Numbered from the stretch's first letter, positions 44,901 through 56,585 are shown. The stretch is 64,000 nt of DNA from Acheta domesticus (GCA_031308135.1 JAHLJT010000631.1:142456734-142520733), one strand, 5' to 3'. Notes: a model not told the origin generated them from the letters alone. Program-made: numbers and translations.

Positions 44901-47900
44901 AAGGGATTCAATTTTCAAAATACTAGAAATGTTTCATTGGCACGGGTCAAAATGAAGAGCTAGCACTTGTATAAACATAATAGGGACAGAAAAACACAAG
45001 AATGCTACTTAATTCATAAACTTTGCAAGCATGCAAAAGTGGTATACAACAAATGTTTAATTTTTTGTCTGTTTATAATTAGCCAAATAATTATGCAGTT
45101 ATGGACGGGATGTAATTTATTCAGACTCTACGCACTTATTACAATACACTTTTACTAACTGTGGGTTTTGCAAACAGTTTTGTTGCACTGACAGCAGACT
45201 GTGTTATATTTATTGACCTTTGATGACTGTCAAAGAGAACAGCGATTCCGTTTCTTCGGCTCGTTACCCTCATCATTTTCACTGCATGAATCATGATCTC
45301 TGTCTATTGTTGAAGCGTCACTGAGATCACTATCTACCTCTGCAAGCTACTGTTCAATTTGTACAGAAAGTTCTTCATATTCCATTGTTGAGAAAACAGA
45401 CTTCGATTTTCACACTATAATTAAAAGACTAACGTCAACGGTATCGTCGGGTCTCCACTGACCCGGAACACACACTGCAAGGACAAATCAACTTCCTTTC
45501 ATGAGTTCTAAAACACCACTGCCCATAAGTGTAGAGTGTAGGGATCAGGTGGCAGCACAGGCAAATTGCGGCAAAATTGCAAGGTTTAAACAAAAAAGAA
45601 ATTCTTCTGGGTCAAATGTGACCCGACGATACCAGTTAAGGGTTAATATTGTTGGTAATATTTGTTGAATTAATTTTTGTATTTGTGGAACTAATATGTA
45701 TATTACTTGAGATGTTATAATTGGAATTATGGAATTAAATTAGTTGGCTCAGCTGCTAAAATGGAATATCTATTTCTGAGGACATTTTGTGATTCAAATT
45801 GTACAGTTGGTAAATTTGGAAAATTTCTTGTATTATTTATGTTAGGGGGACTATTTGAAAAACCTGTGTTTTGAGGATTTGATTTGGATTGAAAATTAAA
45901 TTGCATTGTCATTTCTGCTGAGGAGGATTTGGAAGAATCATAAGGTTTAGTACTTATAGTTTTAAAATATTCACATCCTCTATACTTTGCAGTGTGGTTT
46001 TTGTGACAATTAACACATTTACGTTTTTTGGTTTAGTACATTTTGTATAGTGATGATTATCTACACTTTACACGCCTTGGCTCTAATTTATAATTCGCTT
46101 GGGTGTGATTTACTCTCTGACAGTTTTTGCATTGTATTAGAAGTTGATTTTGTTTCTTATTTTAACTTTAACTAAACTATTAAATAGTCTGTTTAAGTAT
46201 TTCTCTGCCTTGATCGTTGTCTACAAGTTCAGTTGAACAAATTTCTAAATGTTCCCTTTTCCCCCAAAAAGTCTGTAGACTGAGTTAATTGGGAAAGATT
46301 GATTACTTATTTCTGCTTTAATTTCATCATTGGTGTAAGAGAATGGTACATCATAAAAAAGGACCAGAAGTGTTTTTACAGTTAAGTCTCTATATGAGAA
46401 GTAAGATTTTTTCAAATCACAGAAACGACGATACTTTCAAAAATCTTCAATTGAAGAAAGTAATATTGATATGTGGTTTTGAGTAACTTTGGTTAAAAAA
46501 TCATTAGCAACTATGTTTTTAACTTCCAAATACAAATGCAGAAAAATTGTGAACAATTTCTGGAGTTTTTGGGACATTTATTGGTAGGATTTTGATATTG
46601 ACAGAATTTACGTTTTCACTTTCATCTAAGTCTGAATTTACGCTTTCCCCTTGTGCAGTAAATGTTCAAATCTGTTTCCTGGTGGTAAATTATAGCTTAG
46701 TTCCCCATGTTCATTAGAATCCGTTGATAACCATCGCTTCCTTTTCGTGCCACTGCACTCACCTTGTAGTGTAGAATTTTCATGTTGCACATTATCGGAT
46801 TATCTTGATTTAACCGTTGAGAATATAATAAATAATGTTGGGCCTGCTGTAGTTGAAGTTGGAGTTGCTGTGACTGTTGCTGAAGTAATAGTATTTGTTG
46901 TTCTAATTCACAAATTTTTGCACTTTTCACTTGCGATAGGTCTTCATATGTTGCTTGAACTGGGATGTATTGCACTGGTTCACGGTTGCACGACGTTCCG
47001 CTACCATTCTGAACATAAGTGGAGTCCATTGCGCTTCGAATCAGTTGCCCCGTAGTGGAGCAACTACCTGTGGCCATTAACTGTTGTATTTTAATAAGTT
47101 AACTTTTCCACAACTAAAAGAAAACACACTATTTTCAAAATTTGGCACTGATCACACCGCTCACGCGAACGGCACAAGCTCTAGCGTTATCGCACTGCCA
47201 CTGAGGGTAGACCACTGCCACAAGCGATAAGAGCTGCCTCAGACGCGAAGCGTTCGCCTCGGAGGCTCGAACCGGACTGGTTTTACGCCACTGTCACATG
47301 AAAATAAAACAGTATGTTTGTCTCAGGACACCGCTAGCTAGCCAGTGACGTTGAAAAAAGTGTAGTTTTGTATTATTGTTTTTCACTATTCTAAAGGTTA
47401 AGTGCTCATAATTCATACATTGAAGATCTTATTCCCCTCAGTTCAGAGGGAATCAATCGTAGTGACCAGTGATAATTTTTCGTGATCACTAGCGGACAGT
47501 GAGTTGGATCTCTGAGTGCGAATTCCTGCGTTGCAGCTGGTGAGTGCGTGCGTGCTGGCGCTGGCGGTGGCGGCCGTGCGTGGGGGCGTGGCGGTGAGCA
47601 GCGTCCACGGAGCGCCCGTCGGGGGCGCCGGCGTCCTCACCGCCCACCACGCCCTCCTCGCCCCGCAGGCGCTCGTCTACGCCAAGGACTACTACGTGAG
47701 TAGCAGCCGTCCTTTGCCTTGGTCTGCACTTGGGAACAACAGGAATCAGGAGGGGTTGCGTTGCGTTGTGTTGCAGGCGTATCCCGCCTACAAGTACGAG
47801 TACGCGGTGCACGACCCGCACACGGGCGACGTGAAGCAGCAGCACGAGGTGCGCGACGGCGACCGCGTCAAGGGCGCCTACAGCCTGGTGGAGCCCGACG

Positions 47901-48076
47901 GCAGCGTGCGCGTGGTGGAGTACGTGGCGGACGGGCACAGCGGCTTCAACGCCGTCGTCAAGAAGATCGGCCACGCCGCCCACCCTCTCGCCTCCGCCTA
48001 CCCCGCCTACTCTGCCTATGGTCCCTCCTACGGACTCTCCTACGGACAGGCCCTCGGGCAATATGGGTACTTCTAA
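41738..48076 (+). CDS. RR-2 cuticle protein gene g4, intron expanded by transposons
   Basis: Paralogue of g3 with the same three-exon plan: exon 1 41738-41752 (MQTAQ), exon 2 47537-47695, exon 3 47777-48076, giving 157 residues. The protein equals that of g3 except for the last residue (Phe instead of Tyr). Signal peptide, HALLAP segment, RR-2 domain from residue 59 and Ala/Tyr tail are unchanged. Intron 1 is 5784 bp against 467 bp in g3, because about 5.3 kb of LINE (with a nested piggyBac element) lies between 41970 and 47275. The splice sites are intact, so the gene may still work if the long intron is spliced. Its 3'UTR departs from g3 and g5 right at the stop codon. Function as for g3. 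Whether exon 1 really pairs with exon 2 at this distance is inferred from the g3 order. Confidence 0.85.
44650..45642 (-). mobile_element. piggyBac deletion derivative with TTAA duplication
   Basis: Perfect 15 bp inverted ends CCCTTAACTGGTATC (44650-44664 and complement at 45628-45642), flanked by TTAA on both sides (44646-44649, 45643-45646). TTAA is the diagnostic piggyBac target site. Further copies of GGTAT(T/C)GTCGGGTC occur near both ends. On the minus strand, about 45160-45390, a single frame starts MEYEELSV, runs through an acidic DSDLSDAS segment to [12 protein letters not shown], and ends in [12 protein letters not shown]. This looks like the acidic N-terminus of the transposase joined straight to its cysteine-rich C-terminus, with the catalytic core deleted. 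Two in-frame stops are present. Non-autonomous. Confidence 0.88.
46697..47077 (-). pseudogene. LINE ORF1 N-terminus with coiled coil
   Basis: A 126-codon frame that starts the ORF1 protein of the LINE in g4 intron 1. Residues around 50-85 form a heptad-like Leu/Gln stretch suited to trimerisation, as in many LINE ORF1 proteins. Downstream frames carry the zinc knuckle. ORF1 is not intact past 46697. Confidence 0.6.
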
Positions 48077-48158
48077 TTTACCATTATTGGGACTGATTTG
48101 GAATCATTTAACTTGACATATCGCAGAAAAGAGAATGCAAAATTCAATACTTCTTTGT

Positions 48159-48164
48159 ATTAAA
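48159..48164 (+). terminator. Possible variant poly(A) signal of g4
   Basis: ATTAAA, 83 bp past the g4 stop. The canonical AATAAA of g3 and g5 is lost with the rest of their 3'UTR. Confidence 0.4.
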
Positions 48165-50489
48165 CAGTTTTCTTCTTTTGTGGCAAAAAACCTTTTGTTT
48201 TGAAAAAGCTGTAAATAATTATTTTATTATTGTATTTTTTTTATATTTGAATAAGCGTCTCTAACGGTTAATACTGTATTAAGACAATGTGCAAATTAAA
48301 AAATGTATGTTTTTAATTTACATCTAAATGTGTGAGCACTTCCATGGATACCTAGTGATCCTATTTCCTTATCCCATGAACTAGTGAATCGATTTGTCTT
48401 ACTTGAGAAAATATTAATTATTTGGAACGTTTGGACTCTAGGTAAGTTACTGCACAAAAGTAGTATTAAGCACATTTATGATAATTTATTCGGGCTATAT
48501 TTTCAGACTATTACAAAATTTAATTAAATCATGGTTTTCACAATTGAAATAATAATATGTGAAATCGAACAATGGAATTTCGAAATGGACTTGAGTAGAA
48601 AGAAAGAAATGAAGTAGGCCAGAATGGTAAGTGACCACCTATGGAGGTGAAAAGTGTATGGGGCTTAACCTATTAAACCCCCTACACGTTATTCATGTGA
48701 ATGATTACCGTTCTGAGGAGTGTAACAGCAATAAATAGGAAAAGTAGATAATTAAACAAAAACAAGATAATAAGTGTAGTTAATGGAAGAAATGGGTGTA
48801 AACGACAAGTGAACACTCCACTGCTCACAATCCAGGAAAGAGATACTAATCTGAACAACTTTCGGTCAAGAAGAGCGTGGAAAGGTGGCTGATTTGCATG
48901 AGAGAGCGTGGGCGGCCACGATGGGTATCAGAAGCAAAATCATTGTGCTTTATCTTGAGAATAGTTTCCTCGCTAAGAGCTGTTTGAATTAGTTATGAAT
49001 AGTAGTTGAAATGTGAAGTGTGAAGCACGTGAACATTGAAGTAACATGGGGAGTGAATTTTAACTAGGTAATCTCGGAATATCGGACGTGAGTGAAAAAT
49101 TCGATTTCGGACGGTGCCAGAACATGTGTCTTGGATGCTATGGATTTGGAACGGAGTCTGACACCGATATCACCGGCCAAGGGTGTAGTGGTCAGCATGA
49201 AGGAAAGTGCGTAAACATTAATTACATTTTGTTGTATTTGCAGGATCCTAGTTTCGTCGATCATCACGATGTTATCAATTAGTTTATGTTTACCTCAAAC
49301 TACGTACAGGAAACTGAATAGAAATTACATAAACAAACAAATGAATTTTAGTCAGGCAGTGTTCTTGACGCACGATATCCAGATTGGGACGTAGCGCCGG
49401 CCGCGCAGGTGGACGTCAGGCTGCTGGTAACCTTGCTCGTATCACGGGTGCAGCGAGCAGTGAGCCCGCCGGTGGCAGCTTACGTTGAAAGCTCTTCACT
49501 AGGCTACCGAAGGTCTCGGGGGCTGTAACCTGCGGCCAGCGCCCACTGTGCCCACAACTCAGGACGGGAGTGCTGGTCACGCCACGAACTGTGGTGTTAG
49601 TGGCAGCAGGTGACTGACGTCGAGAGAAGAGTCGCTCCGCTGCCGGGCTGCTTTTTTTCCGCCGCCCGGTGATGGGAAGGGGAGGGGCTGCGCCCTTTCA
49701 CTAGCGGGGCGATGGAGCGTAAGCCCAAGCTCTCTTCGGATTGGGGGAATACCACACATTTCATGTAAGAAGAACTTGTGCGAAAATTCAATAAAATAAA
49801 TAGCAATATAAGAGAGAGTTACAGATAGCTTGGCCAGAAGTAAATTAATAAATGTCATATGAAACGGAGACTTATGTGTTTGTAAATATTTGGAAAGAAA
49901 GTGTTGTCAGGGTTATTGTATGTGATTTATCGGTAGCGTCAGCAGTGGAGCCACGAGAAATGGGCTGCATTTCAATTAGAAAAGGCAAATTATATTTCGG
50001 AACGACTAATGTGTATATTTCAAATAGTTCAAAGAACCCCGCACAAATCTTATGGAAATGAAGTTTCGGCCAAATTGTCTGAAAATTTAGTATATTGTTC
50101 CTTAGATCATAAGTAGATCAAAAGTAGTTAAGGCCGTTAAGCAAAAAAAGTTGTTCTTTTTTATCTAATGAACATTGAAAAGGGAGATCATGTCAGATTG
50201 TCGGATGATAGAAAGGCACAAATGTGCACTCATAGCATATTCAGTGAAACAACTCATTTGTTTAGACTTGTGTATTATGTTATTTCACTTTCTTCGAGTC
50301 ACTATCTTCATTACCGTGAGCCCTCATGCCTTCCACGTTGAGGTAGCCCTCCTCCCCTTACACAATAGGGTGAAACATTACCGGAAGTCCCCTTTTTCTC
50401 ACTGTCAGGGTGCTTCATTATCGTGAGTCCCTTTGCCTCTAACGTTCATTGAAATGTTTACGTTCGAGCCTTACGAATACTCCCTAAGA
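48165..50489. other. Intergenic, no gene recognised
   Basis: AT-rich to 49370, then a GC-rich patch at 49380-49730 with open frames I cannot assign. Near 50305-50430 three imperfect copies of a (T/A)(T/A)CATTA(C/T)CG(T/G)(G/A)AG(C/T)CCC motif occur at about 50-60 bp spacing. No exon found. Confidence 0.35.
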
Positions 50490-51360
50490 AGAGACTAGTG
50501 GTGTTACAGAATGGCACAGACTTTCCCGTATAAGTATTCTATTACCTTGGGTCTGGGCTCGCGATTTGGAATTGCCATATACTCTTGCCAGCTGCCATCT
50601 ATCGTCGCCCAAAGTAAATTATTTTTGACATTTCCTTAATTTTTCGGTTTCCTAATGATATAACTAAATTATTAATTTTAGAATATTAAAAACCACAAAA
50701 ACCTCATCGTAAAGGGCAATTTTCTTTTAAAAATGTGTACCTGTTTCTAAGAAAATGGCGTTTAAGCGCTATTAAAAAGGCGAAATGGAAACTCTTTTTC
50801 ACAGAAACTTTTGAGTTTTCAAAAAGTTTCATTTGAATTTATTTGAAGCACATACACTCGCAAATATAATAATGTTTACAAATTGCTGGTAATGTGCATA
50901 TTAACGATGTCAGAGATCTTTCAAAAAAATTACAATTGTGTAATTTTTGAAAAAACAAAAATAATACCTCAAAATAAACTTTACGTCATATTATAGAGTG
51001 CAATTAGCACTATTCGTTCGAAAAGTTTTAAGAAAAAAATTAGACCTTTTTATGAGAAAATGGCGTTTTTGTAAATGAGGATATTCGAGCTAGTTTTCAC
51101 AGAAAACAGTTCGAGTTTTCGAGAAACTTTACTTCACATTATTTAAAGCATACGTACTCATTAATAAAAAAATGTCAACAAATCGCCGCAAATGTTAATG
51201 TTAACGACGAGAAAGAAGTAAAACATTACATTTTGCAATTTGTGAAAATACAAAGAGTACACTTATCACTATCCCTACCGAAAGTTCAAAGATAAAATTT
51301 GGAGCCGTTTTTGAGAAAATCTTGATTTGGTTCAGTTTTAAAAATTCATATATTGCACGC
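50490..51360 (+). repeat. Composite repeat family A, longest plus copy
   Basis: Head CTAGTGGTGTTACAGAATGG, then CTCTTGCCAGCTGCCATCTATCG and tandem internal units that begin GAAAATGGCG at 50751 and 51056, and GAAAATCTTG at 51314 (spacing about 305 and 258 bp). Each unit passes through TTCACAGAAA, GAGTTTTCGA(A/G)AA, a CAAAT/AATAAA spacer and AGTGCAATTAGCACTAT. Non-coding. Confidence 0.8.
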
Positions 51361-52677
51361 AAGGTCGCGCGAAAACGACTAAAATTATTGTGGTATTTCG
51401 GAATACGTTTACCTATTTATTTAAAATCATAAATGTTTTTCCTTCACGATATGATAATTTCTTAATATGTTCTCCTCGCTAATATCCTCTGCGGATATTA
51501 GAATTCGGTTCACGGAGGTTGCCCCGTACGGGGATCGATTTACCATTAGTATTGCTGATCTGGGAATTTGTGTATTAAGTCGTACTATATTCTAACAAAA
51601 TAACGACTCATATCCAGTTCGAAAGTTTAATGCCAACACTCTCGGCTAGATTTATTGACATTCTAATACCTCCTTCGTTGCCGTGCGTATCTACTGCACC
51701 AACAAAACAAATACTCCATCCGAACAATTACAACAACAAAATACATAAGATATTTACTTAACAACAACACATTATCATATGACATTATCATCACACGCTC
51801 GTGCAGCAAAACAATTTATTCATACTGTGCACATTAAATCCTGTAAATGCCCTTTGCAATTATTCTATTGTAGTACAATCTTGGCCTCGCGAGATTTAAA
51901 TCTTCTGGAGTTATTCAACTTAAGTTCATTATTACTTCCCTAGGAAAACTGCCTAGAACGTCGCCGCTCCAGAAATCACCAGACAAGCCGCTCCTTTAAT
52001 TACCATACCATTTTCTTCTCTCCTACTACCATTATCAACATTTCACAAATAAAATATATACTTCCGAATTACTAATTCAAACAACATTCACGGGTATGTC
52101 TATCACCGACTGGTCTGATCCGAGTTCCAACACCGACCGGACTGAAGTATTGTTAGTGATCGTTCTTCAGCGCACATCCGTCATCTTCATAGGACACAAT
52201 ATCATTTTATTTTCAATCTGAACCATAAGTCGTGTTCGTTCACCTTTCCAAATTTAATCTACATTTTTCTATTAATTCCTGATGGCTACTAACACGCATT
52301 GGTTTCGATTCCAGCTTGGTTTTACAAAATCGAGAGCGTTTTCAAATAACACTTCATTTAAATCGCACTCAATTGTCCTTCGACATCCGGTGTCCTTAGC
52401 CACCGCTATATTTAACTCGTTTACAATCTCGGAAACTATTTGCTTATAAAATTTTTTTTCGCAATTAATGTTAACTTATTACAGTGTCTTTAATTTATTG
52501 GTCTGCATTCCGACAAAATACTGTCATAAATTGCATGTCCATGGCATTCGTAATATTTCCTTCTTCCGTCACGGCCTCTTAGACTATTCCGGTACTGTGC
52601 ATTCGTACTTCAATCCTTCATGGCTATTATTCAAACTTGTCTTTTGTGACGCTGTTAGCAAAGTTGAACTAAATAAG
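51361..52677. other. Intergenic, no gene recognised
   Basis: Contains two compact palindromes: CTAATATCC/GGATATTAG around a 5-base loop (51479-51501) and CCCCGTACGGGG (51522-51533). Otherwise AT-rich without recognised exons. Confidence 0.35.
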
Positions 52678-52840
52678 TGTTCGTTCCAATGAAGAAAGTA
52701 TATTCATATATTGAATCGTACATCAAGATACAGTTAGAAAACAAGTTATACACATAAACAGGGTAGGTCGCAAAGCAACGAGCGTTGCTGGGCAACCATG
52801 GTCCATGGAGATTATATCGCCATTCTATCCCGATTGGAAT

Positions 52841-53610
52841 TCAACACTTCCCCTCAGTATCGTCTCTGTCTTGATAGTCCCACAAGTTTAAGTCATGTTT
52901 GTGTTTAGTCAATCCTTTTGTTAGCATGTCAGCTGGTATTTCTGTTGACGCTAGATGCACCAAATTTATTGATCCGGCTTCTAGAACTTCTCTAATAAAA
53001 TGATGGCGTACATCTATATGTTTGGTTCTTGCATGAAATACAGGATTTTCTGCCAATTTTTGTGCACTAAGATTGTCACAAAGTACATTTATAACCTTCA
53101 TGTCAGTTGCACCCAATTCATTAAGGAACTTTTGCAAATGTTCTTCTTCTTTTGCAGCATCGCTTAAAGCCATATATTCTGATTCAGTAGTAGAAACTGC
53201 GGCTGTTTCTGCTTTCGAGAATCCCATATCACAGGCCCTCCATTCATACATAATACATATCCTGTATACGATCTTCTGTCATCGATTGATCCACCGTAGT
53301 CAGCATCAACATAACCAGTTATATATTCTCCGTTATTTTTATAACAAATTTCATTACCTTTAGTCCCTTTCAAATATCGCAGTACTCTTTTTGATGCTTC
53401 CCAATGAGATTTTCCAAAACCGTTATTGTATTGCGACAGTACATTCACTGCATGGGCGATGTCGGGACTTGTAGCTATCGAGAAATACAATAAACATCCA
53501 GCAAGTTCATGAAACGTAAGTTTTTTACTATTAGAGTCTTTCCACACATCAGTCGTAGATAATTTAATACCTGTAGCTATTGGTGTAGAGATAGAATTAC
53601 AGTTACCCAT
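52841..53610 (-). pseudogene. copia RNase H and RT C-terminus
   Basis: Two overlapping frames. The upper (53164-53610) starts MGNCNSISTPIATGIKL and carries the AGCLLYFSIATSPDIAHAV and GYVDADYGGSIDDRRSYTGY motifs of the copia RNase H domain (GYVDADYG has the first catalytic Asp). The lower (52841-53251) continues TTESEYMALSDAAKE, VLCDNLSAQ and ARTKHIDVRHHFIRE to the C-terminus. One frameshift separates them near 53200. Confidence 0.85.
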
Positions 53611-53629
53611 ATTGAACCTGCTGGAAAGT

Positions 53630-53632
<3 letters not shown>

Positions 53633-53690
<58 letters not shown>
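53633..53690. repeat. (AT)n microsatellite inside copia RT
   Basis: About 26 AT dinucleotides between the RT segment ending SLKQRTHI and the following GILSSRFNMGNC equivalent. It probably grew from a Tyr-Ile codon pair and shifts the frame. Confidence 0.9.
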
Positions 53691-53692
<2 letters not shown>

Positions 53693-54146
53693 TCTTTGTT
53701 TTAAACTTACTGCGTCTTCGTCTACTCTAAAATCTATCCCCAAACAACGTCCAAAGTCTTCAATCTTCTGCGGGTCTCGACACATTATTAAAATATCATC
53801 AACACATACAACGATGATCATCATTTCGTTGTCTTGATCTTTAACGTAAACACAAGGATCCCCTTTTGTAGGAGTAGCACCTTCATGATGAAGCTTTTTG
53901 TCTAGGTGTTTGTACCAAGCTCGACCTGCTTGCTTTAAGCCGTACAGAGCCTTCTTCATATGACATACCAGGTCCCCATGCTGTTGCTACTTCGAATTGT
54001 CTAATTTTCATCTTATTTCTTACCGCAAGTGCAATCGCAATTCTAATAGAATCTAAAAGAGCCACTGAGGCAAATGTTTTGTGAAAATCTCTTCCATGTT
54101 GTTGAGAATATCCTTTGGCGAAGATTCTAGCTTTTCGTCTTTCCAA
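53691..54146 (-). pseudogene. copia reverse transcriptase palm
   Basis: Frames at 53603-53959 and 53883-54146 cover RIFAKGYSQQHGRDF, DSIRIAIALAV and KKALYGLKQAGRAWYKHL, then VVCVDDILIMC, where CVDD replaces the common YVDD. A frameshift near 53955 breaks the join. Confidence 0.85.
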
Positions 54147-54628
54147 AATATCATCCGTTCAGTACTTATTACACAACCCAAAACGACTACCAATAGTACG
54201 AGTATCATCAGTATTTGATTTAGGAACTAATGTCCAAGTTTTATTTCTTAAAATTGACTTTACTTCAATTGCCATTGCTTTTAACCATTCTTCTGATTGT
54301 TCACCAGAGCATGATGGATAGGTACCTCAGTTAGAAAAGCATCTTGAATTCTTTCTTGATCCAGTCGAGGATTTCCTGGTGGTCCAGAGTGTATTTCGCG
54401 CGGTCTTCCTGTACAGCTCTTGACAATATTTTCTGGAGAGGGTTGAATATTTTCTTTTTTCGATTCGTGAATTTCAGTTATTTCGTTGATTTTGTCATTG
54501 CAGTGAAGATTCTTAATGCTTATGACCTATTTATCAGGGCAGATATTTATTTCAATAAATTATTTCGTGTTGTTATTCAATCCTTCTTTTATATCTGTTA
54601 AGTTTGATTGACTTGAATCATAATCCTT

Positions 54629-55490
54629 TTACGGTTTAAATTCTTCAAATGTGTTGTTGAACTTAACCGAACTTTTCGTAAATTTGACTTTCATTGACAC
54701 TACTATTCTTCTTTCATCTGGAATCCATATCCTATAAGCTTTTATATTTATACAATATCCCACAGAATATCCTTTCTTGGAACATGGTTCAAGTTTACTT
54801 CTTCCGGGCGATTTAACCATGACATGAAATTCAGAACCAAATCGTTTGAAGTCGAGTTTACGTCGGGTGATTTTCCGAAATGAATTTCATATGATGATTT
54901 TCCATTCAATCTTTTTGTCGGGCATCTATTTCGTATGTAATTGGCAGTATTCACAGCTTCCCTCCATAAATACGAAGGCAACCCTGATTGAATCAATAAA
55001 CATCTAACAGTATCCATCAATGTTCAATTGTTTCGTTCAGAAATTCCATTCTGCTCTGGATTATACGGAGTTGTTAGTCTTCGTAAAATTTCATATTTCT
55101 TTAGAATGTCATCAAACTCTTTATTAACATATTCAGATCCATTATCCATTTGAATACTTTTTATTTTAATTCCCCATTGGGTATCCATGAAGACTCTAAA
55201 ATTATCAAATTCTTGAACAACCTAATTCTTATGCTTAAGGATATTTATTTCGTACCAACTAGAACAGTTGTCAATAAATGTACAGAAATATCTGTTCCCG
55301 CCAAATGAATTAGCACGCATTGGTCCACAAACATCAGAATGTACTAACTCTCCTATTTTCTCTTTCCTTTTGGAGAATTTTGAAATTGAGAATCGGGACA
55401 TTTTAACTTGCAAACATATCTTGCATTTAAAATTATCATTAATATTTTGAATATTGATACTATAATGATCCCCCACCCAATCATTCATGG
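54629..55490 (-). pseudogene. copia integrase fragments
   Basis: Frames at 55222-55488, 54748-55020 and 54629-54820 hold CKICLQVKMSR (end of the zinc-binding region), GELVHSDVCGPM and FIDNCSSW around the first catalytic Asp. These are followed by GLPSYLWREAVNTANYIRNRCP and the GKSPDVN and CVFVGY-like C-terminal segment (KGYSVGYCINIKAYRIW). Stops separate them. Confidence 0.85.
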
Positions 55491-55499
55491 AGAAAGATT

Positions 55500-56585
55500 A
55501 TTAACTAATTTAGTTCTGTTCTTCTAACTTCGCGGGATGCGGGAAGAAGCAGGTCTTGCAAACATGCATTGCAAAGAAACACATTATTCATTCTGCTGTA
55601 GTAACATTATAATTGCAATTTAAGTTACACGGCCAACGCGTTAATTGCAATTTAAGTTACACGGCCCGCCTCGCAATAAAGAAAACAACAACTACAAACA
55701 GTGAGTATTTTTGACGCAAGAGTTCATCACACCGCATTTAGATGATCCTTAGATGGCAGGTAAGCTGGCAACCCTCTCGCCCTGGCCCGCAATGATGGTG
55801 GCCACACAAAGGCTGCAGCGGTGGCGGCGGCGGCGGCGGCGACGGAGGCGGCGGCGGCGACGGCGAGATTGTTAGGTGAATTTGCTATGGTGGGTGCTGG
55901 CAATTGGCGCCTACGCAATCATACGTCACCATACGACACCAGTCGGCTATTTACCGCCGGCAGATTATCAGAAGCTCTGGCAATGCTGGCGAGTGGCATC
56001 CACGCAACCATCCGTTACCATACGACGCCGGCAGACTTAAAATGTGGAGAGCGTAACATTACTGCTTGCTCCACTACATAAAATGACGAAATCAAGTGCA
56101 AGTCTAGCACTTCGCGAAATGCGGTGGATGCCACGCTTCCCCTTCAAGAGCCGGAGAGGCCGTTCGACGCTTACTCGTCAGTGAAATTCGTCGGAATCTG
56201 AATTTGAAACGAAGCTACACTCACCACCAAACTTCTGTCTCCCACCATCCACCTGCGAGGTTATTCTCTGATTCGTTGTTTTAAACGAAAGGTGTGGGAG
56301 TGAGGCCTCGCTTTATCCAATAGAAATATCGGCGCATTCCGTTGGAAATAACATTTGGGAGTGTGAGAATTCTAGGAATAAGTTTCCCTTAATGTCTTTC
56401 AGCGACGCGCAAATCTCCAACGTCCGCCAACGGCTTGCGCTAAGCGGCCTAATCCGTTGATGGGCGCTACCCTTTTGAAAGTAGTGAAAGGTCTTAGGAC
56501 GGCGACAAAGGAATCTCTCGAGATGGCGCGGTCGCGGGCGCCGGTGGCGGTAGCAGCAAAGGGCAGCTCTTCCACGGGTTCATAT
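55500..56585. other. GC-rich insertion inside the copia element
   Basis: About 1.1 kb unrelated to copia, placed between pre-integrase and integrase. It has a direct repeat TTGCAATTTAAGTTACACGG at 55612-55631 and 55645-55664, and a (GGC)n-rich array at 55815-55866. A tandem pair containing TGCTGGC...CATACGAC(A/G)CC lies near 55895 and 55983. Open frames here are due to GC richness. Boundaries are approximate and no target duplication was found. Confidence 0.5.

Larger units (their letters stand above)
41970..47275 (-). mobile_element. Jockey-like LINE in intron 1 of g4
   Basis: Minus-strand, near full-length, decayed. ORF1 begins at ATG 47077 and its N-terminus has a Gln/Leu coiled coil ([20 protein letters not shown]). 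The zinc knuckle [15 protein letters not shown] lies near 46000, with a tail at 45727-45912. ORF2 has endonuclease pieces: ETHLNNN near 44490, AYKPPNK and GDLNPKQ in 44102-44371, and [10 protein letters not shown] in 43871-44086. RT follows from 43740, with FADD at 42869-42880. Left and right flanks share a TGGTTTGTTTCACG / TGGTTTTACG stretch, a probable imperfect target duplication, and a short T-run at 41966 may be the poly(A) tail. A 993 bp piggyBac element is inserted between ORF1 and ORF2. Confidence 0.8.

Noticed and set aside
49380..49860. Exons in the GC-rich patch
   Set aside because: Frames on both strands are short and without recognisable motifs; recorded only as unassigned.
55727..56081. 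Ala-rich protein gene
   Set aside because: Open frames arise from a (GGC)n array in a GC-rich insertion; no start context, domain or homologue recognised.
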